A program made the position numbers and the translations under genes. 64,000 bases of DNA from Gordius sp. MW1 (taxonomy: Eukaryota > Nematomorpha > Gordioida > Gordea > Gordiidae). A model generated the notes under the pieces. The model was not told where the DNA came from and did not search any database. It saw only the letters and a program-made list of their open reading frames with translations. The number at the start of each line of letters is the position of its first letter. Position 1 is the stretch's first letter. Below are positions 11,253-22,259 of the stretch, piece by piece. The DNA is taken from positions 24,686,060 through 24,750,059 of the forward strand of contig OZ038529.1 in NCBI GenBank assembly GCA_964036665.1, in the 5' to 3' direction.

Positions 11253-11582
11253 TCACATACTCACTAGCCAGCCATTCCAAATGGTGACAACTATCATCTG
11301 CTTTTTCAACCTCCTTTTCAGGCACCCATCTAGACAGAATATCTGGCAGATAGTTATTTTGCCGGCCCTATATTCGATTATAGCACTAAACCCGCTCATT
11401 AATATCAACCATCTTTGTAGCCGAGGGGACAATAATAATTCATTATTCCCTTTATTAAATAAGTCCCGCAGCGGCTTTTGATCCGTATAAATGGTAAATG
11501 GGCTACCTATTAGATATTCCCGGCATCTCACTACCCCATACACCATGGCTAATGCCTCCTTTTCAATGACCGAATACCGCAA
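11253..11582 (-). pseudogene. gypsy A RNase H region
   Basis: MRYSVIEKEALAMVYGV and FTIYTDQKPLRDLF are the classic RNase H signature of Ty3/gypsy polyproteins (SxxEKEALAVV and TDHKPL). It follows the reverse transcriptase and precedes the integrase, as expected for this family. Confidence 0.88.
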
Positions 11583-11592
11583 CTCACACCCT

Positions 11593-12383
11593 TAACTTCC
11601 GAGAAAAATATATATTTAGTTTTTCTATCCCTTTATCCACCTGCAACAGTACCCCGCTCACTCCCAACATTGAGGCATCAACCGCTAACCTCGTCTCCCT
11701 ATCATTATCAAAACAAATCAGGACGGGCAAAGCTACGAGACATTGTTTCAGTTGCTCAAAACTACTTTGACACCTCTCATCCCAAACAAACGCTGCTCTT
11801 TTTCGTATTAAACCGTATAAAGGTGCCGACAGTTGGGCAAAATTTGTAATAAACTTACTATAGTAATTACTCCCAAAATACTATGCAGCTCTTTTTTTGT
11901 ACTAGGTTCCCTCAATTTTTGAATCACTTCAACCTTGTCCCTCACCGGGGTTATAGTATCCCCCTTCACTACATGGCCTAAATAAACGACTTCCTCCATA
12001 GCAAACTTACTCTTCTCCCAACTTACTACCATACCGCTTTCCTTAATACGCCTTAATACCTTGTATAACCGAATATCATGCTCTTCCCGCCATTTACCAC
12101 CCACCAAAATATCATCCATATAATAAATTGCGCCGCCCATATCCCTAAACAATGCGGCCATCGTCCTTTGAAAAATCGGAGCTGACACACTCAGCCCGAA
12201 TGGTAACCGGCGAAAAGCAAACAAACCCTTGTGCGTGTTTATCTTTAAATACCCGCTAGTCCTCTCACTTACCAGAAGTTGTATATAAGCACTGGCAAAG
12301 TCGATCTTCGAATACCATCGACAGCCACTCAACTGTGCTACAATCTCCTCAAAACGAGGTAGTGGATACTTAACATCCCTCAC
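11593..12383 (-). pseudogene. gypsy A reverse transcriptase region
   Basis: Recognisable Ty3/gypsy reverse transcriptase: YSKIDFASAYIQL, RRLPFGLSVSAP, then the catalytic box YMDDILVGG, followed by the connection segment with VVYLGHVV. This domain copies element RNA into DNA. It is part of a broken element and is described only as a fossil part. Confidence 0.88.
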
Positions 12384-12486
12384 ACATTTTTAGGGTCACC
12401 CGAAAATCTATGCATAACCTTAATTTACCGTTCACTTTCCTCACCGGAACTAACGGTGTCGCCCAATAACTTGAGACCACTTCCCT

Positions 12487-12538
12487 ATGAGGCTCTTAAT
12501 CTCAGGGTGGTGGGTTCGAGCCCCACGTTGGGCGCCAC
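12487..12538 (+). other. 52-bp tRNA-Lys(CUU)-like stretch at the gypsy A primer site
   Basis: On the plus strand these bases read like the 3' two-thirds of a metazoan tRNA-Lys(CUU). The anticodon arm (CTCTTAATCTCAG, anticodon CTT at 12495-12497), variable loop, T arm (GTGGGTTCGAGCCCCAC) and acceptor 3' strand (GTTGGGCG) are followed by CCA, which touches the LTR. The element runs on the other strand, so the last 18 bp are a proper primer-binding site, TGGCGCCCAACGTGGGGC. A normal site is about 18 bp. Here the match extends through the anticodon arm, and CCA is DNA-encoded, so this is not an ordinary tRNA gene: the D arm and 5' acceptor strand are absent. Confidence 0.85.
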
Positions 12539-12874
12539 TGTTCTGTTCAGAGAATACAATACACAGTCCAAATTTATTATATCCACAAGACCAAGATCAA
12601 AAAATAATATGCTGCAGTTTCCACTAGACGAAGACCATCATAAAAATATTCGAATGCATCACTACATAAAAACAAAATGTGTACAGTATTCATGAGACAA
12701 AGACCATCATAAAAATATTCGAATGCATCATTACATAAAAACGAATGTGTGTGTCTGTTGTCTTCCCTCATCTTTCCCTTTTTCCTTAAATCACTTCATA
12801 CGTCTATATACTTCCGTCATATTATTTGTTTTTACTTTATCTCCACACCCGCCTTTGTGTCGATAAACACAACA
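12539..12874 (-). repeat. 5' LTR of gypsy A
   Basis: Same ends and same internal duplication as the LTR at 8634-8957, with a few small length differences. It is followed by ATTCC, the target duplication also seen before 8634. Confidence 0.9.
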
Positions 12875-14207
12875 ATTCCTTATGAAAATGTAGGAACTAA
12901 GAAAAATTTTTAAGGAACTCAACATGTTTTAATATGCATTTCGCTAAGCAAAACTATCGACACATTACATGTTAAAAATTTAAGCGAAATTGTATCGGTG
13001 AATCATAGCATAGGACATGCACATTGAATTTGTTAATAACTTTTTCAACAATAAAAGAATCGTGTTTAGTTGAGTTACCGAGTTAATCTTGCGCTGAAGA
13101 AGAAAGCGGTCGAACATAGCAATTAAAATCTGTTTTGCCATCAGGGGTGAGGTTTGTAAATTTTTCCTTGCCGAACCCGGTCCTTTCGTTTAATTAAATT
13201 GCCCACCGAACCCTTCTAAGTGTCCACCCGACCATGCTCGGATTTAGAGTTAACCGAAATGACGAGCATTTAAAAGTTTAACAGCAATTCTTTATATTTT
13301 TCAACAATCTTAATTTAGTTTTCCATTTTTTTGAATAAGAACTACAAATAAAAAAAGTCATTTCGAATTATAACTTCTTCTTCCAAATAATGATATAATT
13401 TTCAGAATGCTTAAAAAAAAGAATAGATTGCTAGCGCGTGTAGATCTCTGCCGTGGGAGCTTGCATTCTTGAGTGTACGGCAAAAAAAAATAATTCACCG
13501 CCAATCCCTTTAAAGCTGGTTGGCGCAAGGGGGGGAGTGGTTGAATATAATTCATGTACATCACACTTCCTCTTTTTACAATGTCTGTGTTTTCATCAAC
13601 ACCTCTCTAATATACGTCTTAATTCATCAGAGTGGGCTGTACCTCTGTTGCCTTGTTATTCAGGGCAGCGTTGCTGTTGGTAGCGGTACTTGAAGCATTC
13701 GCTGGACAGGAGTATTGGAAACCTCTGAATCCGAGCTCATCAGCGGAATAGGAGGTATTAGGGGTGGTGTGTTAAAGATTACATTTTCACCCCCGCAGGA
13801 GCATCGATCCCCGAATATCTCCCCTACGTTTTAACCCAAAAGGACGCCCTCCTGCATTATTATCTTCCAGCCTCTCTGCCGTACCCCGTTACAGAACTGT
13901 GTTCCTCCCAGTTTCACACATTGGGGGCCGATGCCACCGGCCAAAAACTCCCTACCTTTTATTTAAGGCCTGTTAGCTCTAAGTGCTCTCCTACGGGTAA
14001 CGATATTGTGGTCTCTCCCCCTCCTTCCTTGAGCTATCGGTCGCTCAGGAGCTAAATTTGGCTTATAAAGCGATCTTATTCTGGACAGCTCATTGACTCG
14101 GATGAAAAAGCTCAAAAAACTGGGCCCGGTATAACCATTTCGCAATGCGTTTAACTGAAATACGCACCCACACCTAGACGTGATGTTGTTCATCTCTATT
14201 ATGTATA
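12875..14207. other. repeat-bearing intergenic stretch, partly GC-rich
   Basis: 13375-13565 is one copy of a dispersed repeat seen again at 17453-17637. 13640-14195 is noticeably more GC-rich than its surroundings and has open frames on both strands (for example minus 14193-13963, with LNALRNGYTGPSFLSFF), but I recognise no family. It may be an eroded transposon coding region. 13130-13250 has CCGAACCC-type words like hAT ends. Confidence 0.4.
13375..13565. repeat. dispersed repeat, copy 1
   Basis: Shares in order AATGATATAATTTT, AGAATGC, TAGATTGCTA, ATCTCTGCCGTG, TACGGCAAAAAA and AAAGCTGGTTGGCG with 17453-17637. About 190 bp, non-coding, same orientation in both places. Confidence 0.7.
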
Positions 14208-15820
14208 TGAGCCCTGCAAAGACACTTTTTCCAACCCGAACCGACCCGAAAGCATTTTAATTTTTTCAACCCGAACCCCACCTGACCTGAATGGGATTTA
14301 AGTCCTTCAACCCGACCCGACTTAAAAGCATTTTAAATTTTTCAACCCGAACTCGACCCGGAAGCGTTTGAGACCAAACCCAATCCGAAAGTAAAAAGGG
14401 TTATTATTGTTAAATTAATTATAATGGTTTTAAATGGCTACAAATATTATCTCCAAAAAAAGGAGCTCAAAACGTTATATGTAATCAGAGAGCACTCTTA
14501 AATGGGGTTATTAAACAAACCCGCAATTTATTAATTAATTTCACATATATATTGCAACTATTCTTAAACTTATGCTAAATTAAAATTAGTCTGTCTGTAT
14601 TATCAAGCAATTTTAATTTTAAGCCAATAATGCTTGTGGCAATTTTGTACGGAAATAAAAGGAGAAAATTTAATCATTTTTGCAAAAACATTAATTTTTT
14701 AAATAACGTTAATATAATGTTTTTTTTTATAAATTTTGATTATTCGTTAAATAGATAATATAATTTTATTTTGTTCTAATGTGGCGGTAAAACAAGTTGG
14801 GGCATTAATATTTAAAGAAGAAAAATGGAAGTTCAAAATCGTTAATAAGTTTTGTGATATCAATTATATGTTTATCATAATTTATAGCATCAATTAAGAT
14901 ATATATTCAATAATTTTCAATCCGTTTATATAAATTTCATTGTATAAATACGGTGGATTTGGATTGATAGCCTAGGTAGAGGGAAATGGAACTCAATATT
15001 TCGGACACTTATGGTCCATCTTCAGGGGGAGAAAAAAAAGAGAAGATGAAGTCTCAAAAAATAAAAATGAAGTAAAGTGATTATAACAACAATGATATAG
15101 ATACAAAAAAAAAATTACAAAAACTGGTTATAGCGAGAAATTAACAATAGCGATTGTAGGGATGGATGTTTTTTATAAGAATAGAGTAGATACATATGGA
15201 GATAGGAAAAAGGTGCGCAAAAAGTAAATAGCTAAATAATAAGAGAAAAGGGGGGAACAGAGTTATTTAATATATAAATATAATAACTGTGCTTAACAAA
15301 TTATAGTTTTGAGTATTGAACGGGTAGGTAGACATAGTGAATAATATAAAAATATGTGTGGATGTATGGGCTTGTGGTAATGAAATTGGATGGTCGTTGA
15401 TTTTGTTTGTTTGTTTTTTGGGCTTGACGCGGTCGATTAAAACGCATTTCCCTCTACCTACGCTATCAATCCAAATCCACCGTATTTATACAATTAAATT
15501 TATATCAATTAAGATATTCTACCTTTCTGAGTTAAAAATTTCGCAAATCCAAAATTCAGATACAACTTAAAAGCAATTAATTTAAATGAATGTATGAGAA
15601 ATTTATCATACATTTCATTATTAATTATAAAATATTTAATGGCATTATTTTAAAAGGTATCCCTATTATGCAATATAAGATTCACATCTTTTATCCGACC
15701 GGACCAGACCGGGGTTAAAAATTTTCAACCCAAAGGCATTTTAAAATTTTAACCCGTAACCGACCCGAAAGCAGTATAAAATTTTTAGGTCGGGTTTCGG
15801 GTCACCCGTGCAGGGCTCTA
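14208..15820. mobile_element. hAT-type non-autonomous element with CCCGACCCGA ends
   Basis: The left end is TGAGCCCTGCAAAG and the right end is TGCAGGGCTCTA, the same terminal repeat as the tidy 337-bp copy at 43907. Next to each end run GC-rich words of the CCCGACCCGA type. The interior is AT-rich without coding capacity and has a second inverted-repeat element (14939-15494) inside it. The flanking AT runs make the target duplication hard to define. Confidence 0.7.
14939..15494. mobile_element. nested element with 50-bp terminal inverted repeats
   Basis: The left end ATTGTATAAATACGG... and the right end ...CCGTATTTATACAAT form an inverted repeat of about 50 bp that includes GGATTTGGATTGATAGC and GTAGAGGGAAATG, with one or two mismatches. 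Just inside the left arm, on the minus strand, is CTGAAGATGGACCATAAG leading into GTGTCCGAAATATTG, a pattern that recurs in Penelope-like and related retroelements. The interior has no protein I recognise. It sits inside the hAT-type element 14208-15820. Confidence 0.65.
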
Positions 15821-15963
15821 ATATATATATGCATAGGACATTAAATGCTCACGATGGCGAATTTTATTTTTATTATGCAGCACGCTCACTTTTAAAATCT
15901 TGGGATTAATTACCTCAACTTACGCGATACAAACCATTTTATACATTGATTGTAAAATTAAAT

Positions 15964-16030
15964 AGGCCTTCGGGCCTAGATGGGGGCTCCAACCCCAGAA
16001 CCCCTCCGCCCCCAAACCCCCGCTTAGCCA
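15964..16030 (+). repeat. UUCG hairpin module and C-rich tail
   Basis: AGGCCTTCGGGCCT (15964-15977) is a perfect 5-bp stem closed by a TTCG loop and is followed by a C-rich stretch. Related GGGCCTTCGGCCC hairpins mark the left edges of the two composite repeats near 45995 and 55420. It may be the end of another element family. Confidence 0.5.
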
Positions 16031-16074
16031 AGCGCAGTGCCAGCCTCACGTTATCTCTGGTTTAAATTCTCATA

Positions 16075-16448
16075 GTGATGGTGAAATAGCGTTTGATAGG
16101 CGCTAAAGCTATAGCACATGGTCACTTGGAGACGCTAAAGTTATAGCACATAGTCACTTGGAGGCGCTAAAGCTATAGCACTAGTCACATAAGGCGCGGT
16201 GTAGCATATAGTCACATAAGGCGCTAGAGCTATAGCGTGGCGCTAACAATGTTATAAAATTTATACGTTAAATTGCATTTATGCAATTAATAATGCAATT
16301 TAACCTATAAATTTATAACAATGTTAGCGCGACACTATAGCTTTAGCGCCTTCAAGTGACTATGTGCTATAGCTTTAGCGCCTCCAAGTGACTATGCTAT
16401 GTAGATGGGAGGCGCTACACGCGCTTGTGCTAACCGTTTCACCATCAC
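16075..16448. mobile_element. 374-bp foldback MITE with 12-bp target duplication
   Basis: The ends are GTGATGGTGAAA and TTTCACCATCAC. The arms carry repeated words GCGCTAAAGCTATAGCAC and GTCACTTGGAG in opposite orientation and meet around an AT-rich centre with GCAATTTAACC-type symmetry. The element is bracketed by a perfect direct duplication, TAAATTCTCATA (16063-16074 and 16449-16460). A long duplication and long complex arms fit Mutator-like (MULE) or foldback elements. No coding capacity. Confidence 0.82.
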
Positions 16449-16639
16449 TAAATTCTCATACGCAACGGTTATTACTCTTTTAAGCACATTTGCTAGGCAA
16501 TTTAGGATCGAATCAATAAGAACATCGTTGAGAATTAGATATTGGAAGAGGGAAGAGGTTGGCCGTGAAGAATAGTCATGTCCAACTTAGCTCTATCTAT
16601 ATCAAAAAAGCAAAGTTTTACCTAGTTTAACCCTGATTA

Positions 16640-17115
16640 TATGCTAACTAAAAAAGGGCAACTCTGGTATCCATTGGTCAGCAGCCAACAGACGTCCAAA
16701 TAACCTATAATTATATAAGGGCAAAATATATAAAAAAAATTTGATTCGCACTTTATCAAGTGGGCATTTTTTATAGGTCAGCAGACAGTCAAAAAGCGTA
16801 TAAATACATAAGGGCCAAATATAGAAAAATATTTTCGATTCACACTTTGCCAAGGGTCATTTTTTCCATTGCTCAGCTTGCAGAATGCAAAATTTAGGTT
16901 AATAACAAAAAGCGAAAATAATTTGTCCTCATGGAGGTTCGAATTCATATTAGTGCAGGCAAAAACCCCACAAGGGGGGGGGAGGCGCGGAAATTTTACA
17001 ATGTAGGTTTCTAATAAGGAAATGCAACAGGTGCTTATATAGGCTTGAAAAAAAAATTTGCCACCCGAACTCATATCACTGGAGGCATAGGCCCATGTAA
17101 GGGGGGGGGGAAGGT
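16640..17115 (-). mobile_element. eroded copy of the CCAAT-palindrome repeat family
   Basis: Contains the family words ATTGGTCAGCAGCC, TTTTCGATTCACACTTTG, GGTCATTTTTTCCATTG and a tRNA T-arm-like GGTTCGAATTC. All are diverged from the younger copies at 46-48 kb and 55-58 kb. G homopolymers at 16974 and 17101 break it up. This shows the family is old and dispersed. Confidence 0.6.
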
Positions 17116-17452
17116 TGTCACCGGGTATCGTGCTTAGGATGGCTTGATCGAAATCCTAAGCGATCGCATGGTAAACATGACATCAATTTGACGTAGGCCT
17201 ATCGGGGCAGAAACGAAAACGCGGCAATCAGTAGGGGGGGGGGGCACGGTTAAATAAAACGTGGAGCAAAAAAAGGACAGGAGGCCGAAATTCGCAGTGG
17301 TCAACATGACGATACTCTCGCCGACTCAGCGAAAAGGGGCAAAAGCAAAAAAAAACGGGACAGTAAACAAATGAAAGTGAGCCCATAAGTTGCAAAGCAA
17401 TTAACAACTGTTAGTTTCGATACTTTGATTTGATATTAGTATAAGTCTCAAT

Positions 17453-17637
17453 AACTCTCCTTCTAACTAATGATATAATTTTTTCCAGAATGCTAAATAG
17501 ATTGCTAAGAGTGTATATCTCTACCGTGTGAGCTTGAATTATTAAAATATACGGCAAAAAATAAAATCCACCGTCAATAAATTAAAGCTGGTTGGCGTAA
17601 GGGGGTAGTAGGGCTGTATAATTCATTTACATAACAG
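17453..17637. repeat. dispersed repeat, copy 2
   Basis: Direct-orientation relative of 13375-13565, sharing the same ordered words. Non-coding. Confidence 0.7.
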
Positions 17638-18474
17638 TTTTATAATCAAATAAAAAGATGACAAGTAATACACAAAAACAAAATATTACACTATGGGAAA
17701 AAATCCCATTGAGCCCGAATCTTGTTATGGAGCCCGTTTAAGAAGGCCCCAAAATTTAAATTTACGACAGTTGCCCGGCCCTTGGGAGACGGGCTTTTAT
17801 GGTCTCTGATCGCATTTTCTTCATGTCCACAGTTAGCGTTTCCCAATCCTCGTTTTCCCGTTTCAACTTCATGGCACCTAAATGTATGAAGTTTTTTTCG
17901 TGAGTTTCCTTTAGCATCGTATCTAATTAGAGGAAGATCATATAACCTTATTTTCTTCCCAGAAATACTTTTTCATCAGGGTCCATGACTAGTGGACAAT
18001 GTTGCCTGGCGATTTCTTTTCAATATACTACTTTTCTTCATCCATAAATTAAGCCGATGGAATAGATAATCAAATCTCCCCTTTTGCATGCACATTATGA
18101 TCTTCGCGCTTTTGCAAGTAGTGTTAAATAACCAAATGTGGTGTGGTTGAGATATTTGTGGAAGTTATTTCAAGATAGGACATGGCGCTAGGGAAAATAT
18201 CTGTCAAATTGACTATCTTCATAAATGACGAAAATTTTATAGAGTACTAGTTGTGCCCGGGCAAATGCTACTTTGACATTGTCCTCAATCAGATAAATAA
18301 TAATTAGTACGTAATAATTAAATATTTACGATAAAATAGGGATCATAATGTAGGAGACCTTACGATGAAAGAAATTATTATGCTATATTATGAAAATTAA
18401 TATGAATGCTATTAAGGGTAAAAATAATAGAAAAAGGGTTATTAATAAAATTTATATTCACTATTAGAGACCTG
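17638..18474. other. unassigned intergenic stretch
   Basis: Slightly GC-richer between 17700 and 18000, but with no open frame or motif I recognise. Possibly eroded transposon sequence. Confidence 0.4.
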
Positions 18475-18573
18475 CATGGGCCGGCCCAAGCCCGACCCAT
18501 AGCAGTAAAAAGGTTCGTGTCGGGCTTGAGTCTAGTTGTTTAATATAATTTAAATTTATTTGGCTTTATACTA

Positions 18574-18900
18574 TTTTTTTTAAAGTTTATTTTCACAAAA
18601 CAAAGTTACATAAATAAGCGAAATACATAAAGACATATTGGTTAAATACAAAGATCTAAACCATTATCTTCTAAAATGGGCCATGAGTCGGCAAAGGATT
18701 TAAAGTTGTATCGTACAACAAGAATCCCTAGTTGTTGCCTGAGTAAGGACGCCGAAATTTTAGATTTCGGTGAGCGTTTTCCGATTCTTTAAAAAAACGC
18801 ATTGCCTGTTGACCAAAGGTACAGGAGCACGAGGCAACGACAGGGATAAAAATAATGGATGCCAAAACTGAGAGTACTTTTTAGTTTTACGCCCTTCTGA
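18574..18900 (-). mobile_element. LINE 3' tail, copy 1
   Basis: The minus strand reads SIIFIPVVASCSCTFGQQAM, clearly the same protein segment as KIFIPIVASCSATFGKQAL in the 51.5 kb copy. A T run at the left edge corresponds to the poly(A) end. It is 5'-truncated and inactive, and lies just inside the left end of the hAT-type region. Confidence 0.7.
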
Positions 18901-20575
18901 TGCACCTAAGAGCTTGAAGGTAAAAATTAATATTTATTTGATCAAAAATCTGGGAATTGAACATAATAACGGGAATAAATTAAGGTAATTATAATTTTTA
19001 ATCTTCAAAATCAAATGATTCTATTGACTGCCTAGAAAGGGTAAATTACGTAGGATATTTGTTATATTCTTAGATATTTGATAAAGCAATGATACTTAAA
19101 ATGCTAATACATGAAATATACACTATAGTGGAAATAACAATAAAAGCTTAATATGGAAAAATTTCACGAATATAGTTAATGAGCTTAATGAAAATTTTGA
19201 ATTTGTGTAATGCAACAAGTGCAAAGAGATATTAAGCCGCTCAAGGAAAACGGGAACGACCATCTTGCAGATACAAATGTCTGGTATCAGGCATGTAATT
19301 ACTTAATGTTTTGCTTTTACTAATATTAAACAATTTTCTCGAGATAGAATTGGGTTTAAAATGTGTAAGCTTTCAGCTGTGAATCTTCAGCCATTTGGAT
19401 CATTATTGCCCCCCTTTAATCCTTATCCTGGCAACGCCCATGGGCCCAATATATTTTTGAGGTTGAAGTTAAACATTAAATATGGAATGTCGGAACCATA
19501 CTTTCACAACCAACTACAATAGCACGACATATTAATGCCAATACCGAGAAAATTAGAAATAATTTAAAACCGAAAATTATAAACGCCCTACCTACAGAAT
19601 TCTTGGTCTAAGGCTACTACTGACCTCTGCACGGATGACTTTAAAAAGTTTACAAATATAACTCTCTGACTACATTTTGCGAATAATTGGAAGTTAACGA
19701 AAAGGGACAATGAATAATATAAAACTCACTCCAAGAACTAATTTCTAATTTTAACAAGCCTGGGTATTCAAGTCAACATTTTTCGAGGTTAACTCTTGTT
19801 TTTTCGATCAAGGAACAAACTTTAAAAAAATTTTAAACCCTTATAAAAGATTAAATTGCTCGGCTCATTTAATTAATACTATTTTAAGAAGCACATTTTA
19901 CAAATTATTTCTGGAAATTAATGCTCCTATTTAAATTAGTCTCTAATTAAAATTGACTATAGATGGCACTAATTAGGTATACCTTTATGTTAATTACGGC
20001 ACTCCTAAGGTTTTTATTATCTCCTTAAAAATATTCACAAACCCGCAATTTATAATTAATTTCAAATATAATGCTCCTATCTCTCGAATTAATTAATTTA
20101 ACAAAGCAAAGAACTTACAAGATATTCAGAACAAAGTGGTAAAGCTCAATATATGAGTAAAACGATCCCAAGATTTAGGGACCAAGTGTAACTCTAAAAT
20201 TCTTATGTTAAAAAGTTTGTACGAGATGTATGATGAAATAATTAATTTTTTATATGGCAAATATTAAAAACATATCATGTTATTGATCTACATGTTTGTA
20301 ATAAGGCCTGCATGGAATTAAAGGCGGATAGTACACCCAGACTCTATAATGTATTATTCTTTTATACATCATTAAAAGATATCCCTAATTTATTTATGAT
20401 CCTGTTGTTTTAAAGATCTAAAGATTATTAAAAATCAAGAGGCAAAACTGTGTTAGTTTTAAAATTTGACATCGATATTTATCATAAATTTTCAAAAAAA
20501 AAATTTGTTCCAAAGTTTCACAAATTCTATATGCTATTTGAAGATGAAAGAAGTTATGTAAAAACCAGTGGCGTA

Positions 20576-21828
20576 TCTAGGGGGGAGGCCGAACTTAAAA
20601 TTTACACCAAATGGTGATTATCATAGCCATTTGTCAAACTTAATAATCAGCTATTCCTTTGTGTATTTTTTTTCAGATTAACTTAGACTCATACCTTTTT
20701 TAGTCCAAATTAATATTAGATCCCGACTTTTACATGAGCATGCGAATTTTGATGCCTGCAATGGGACTCTTATGGTCGCCCACGCGTTACAAATATATAA
20801 AACCTGAAACGGGTCCGGGTCCATCAAATTGATAAGTGATTAACCCCGCTCGCTAATTTTGGCAAAGTCCAAGTCTGAGAGCGTATTAAAAAATTTATTT
20901 TGTATCTTATAATATTCGATTGTATTTTTTTTATTGGGTAAACAATTTATAAGTGTTACAGATGTTAATAATACCATGTAAAAATTATACTTATCTAGAT
21001 ATCAATTAGCCTACTCTAAAGTTTATTGATTTTCAAAGGATATGATTGGAGTGGACCACGCTTATATATAGTCTTAAATTAATTTGAAATGCGCATTAAA
21101 ATATTGATAAATGATTGAGTTACGAGAATAATTATAATTCGTTCATTGTTAATTTAATAAACATTAAATAATTTTAACTTAATATAAAACATCATAAAAA
21201 CACATCTTTATTTATACATTATAATTTAAACAAAAAATTTATACGATTTTTAAAGGGAGGGTCTTACTTAAATGTTATATCCAACCATTCACGAAGCGAG
21301 CCCGCTAGATTATATTAAGGCCCGTCCCAAGACCGTTGTTTCCTTTAAAGCAAAAGCTTGCAGACCGTGCAGGTCTCTAAACAAAATCACCAGCAATTGC
21401 ATATAGTTAAATAACAACGGAATCATTTAATAAAAAAGATTATATTAAGGCTTCATAAAATATATGGCTTATAGTGAGTTTGTACAAACAAAATGGAACG
21501 GGTATATTTACAAGAAAAGTGTTAATTTTTGTAAACATTAGTAAAACATGACTGTCTTATAACATTTTGCTATTGCCCCAAACCCAATTTCATAATTATA
21601 TAATAGCTGTTGTTTGGGGTTTTTCAAAATAAATTAAATTTTAATTGCCAGCCTTTTTTCATTGCTTGTTAATAAATAACAAACGATATTTAATATAAAT
21701 AAGTCACAGTATATTTTCTTAAAACCAATAAAAATAATTATTATTAATTAAATTACGATATATTAAATAATTGATTGGGGGGAGGGGCAAAGGGGTTAGG
21801 AATTTGCTCTTGGGGGGCTACGCCACTG
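20576..21828. mobile_element. 1253-bp hAT-type MITE with perfect 8-bp target duplication
   Basis: The ends are CAGTGGCGTATCTAGG and GGGCTACGCCACTG. The direct duplication GTAAAAAC stands on both sides (20568-20575 and 21829-21836), as expected for hAT. The interior is AT-rich with no coding capacity and includes an internal GCAGGTCTCT-type end near 21370, so another element may be nested in it. The terminal word GGCGTAKCYAGG links it to the short CATGGGCGTAGCCA family. Confidence 0.82.
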
Positions 21829-22091
21829 GTAAAAACTAAGGTTAATGATTTCCTAAATAATTCCATGCATGATGATCCTGGAATATTTGCATTATTCATC
21901 CACCTATAAGCAATTTGGTTCAAATGTGAAACTCAAATAAATTATATATAGATGAGGATGGTGAAGCAGATATGGATATTTCTATTTGGGATGATGATGT
22001 CACCGAAAAGATTAAAGACTCTAACGAAGTTGACACCTCTCTCGGATTAAATTTAAAACTTGAGAATATTGAGTTAGATGTGATTTTATAG

Positions 22092-22259
22092 TGGACAACC
22101 TGTGCTACCCAATTTACAGTTTTGTCCATTCCAGCCACCAGCGCCACGTGTGAACGGACCTTCAGTAAGGCACGTGAGCTTATAGAAGAGAGAAGGACCA
22201 GAATATTGCCTGATAAAATAAATAGCCCTTCATTTTCAAACGACAACATTGCTTTATGA
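22092..22259 (+). pseudogene. hAT transposase C-terminal dimerisation domain fragment
   Basis: Reads WTTCATQFTVLSIPATSATC then ERTFSKARELIEERRTRI. The IPATSAxxER-FS core and the following basic helix are diagnostic of the hAT C-terminal dimerisation domain (Dimer_Tnp_hAT). The frame ends at TGA 22257-22259. The catalytic upstream parts were not found in a usable form. The minus-strand open frame over the same bases is a shadow. Confidence 0.82.

Larger units (their letters stand above)
8634..12874 (-). mobile_element. Ty3/gypsy-type LTR retrotransposon fossil A
   Basis: The element is framed by two direct LTRs that start TG and end CA (8634-8957 and 12539-12874) and by the 5-bp target duplication ATTCC. 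It reads on the minus strand, so the right LTR is its 5' LTR. A tRNA-Lys-like primer-binding stretch adjoins that LTR. Reverse transcriptase, RNase H and integrase follow in the usual Ty3/gypsy order toward the left; I did not recognise gag. The LTRs differ at roughly 4-5% of sites, so the insertion is moderately young. The element is broken, with several breaks, and is a fossil. Confidence 0.9.

Noticed and set aside
12456-12695. Plus-strand frame across the tRNA-like stretch, and a full tRNA-Lys gene there
   Set aside because: The frame spans an LTR start. The tRNA lacks its D arm and 5' acceptor strand and has encoded CCA, so it is a primer-site feature.
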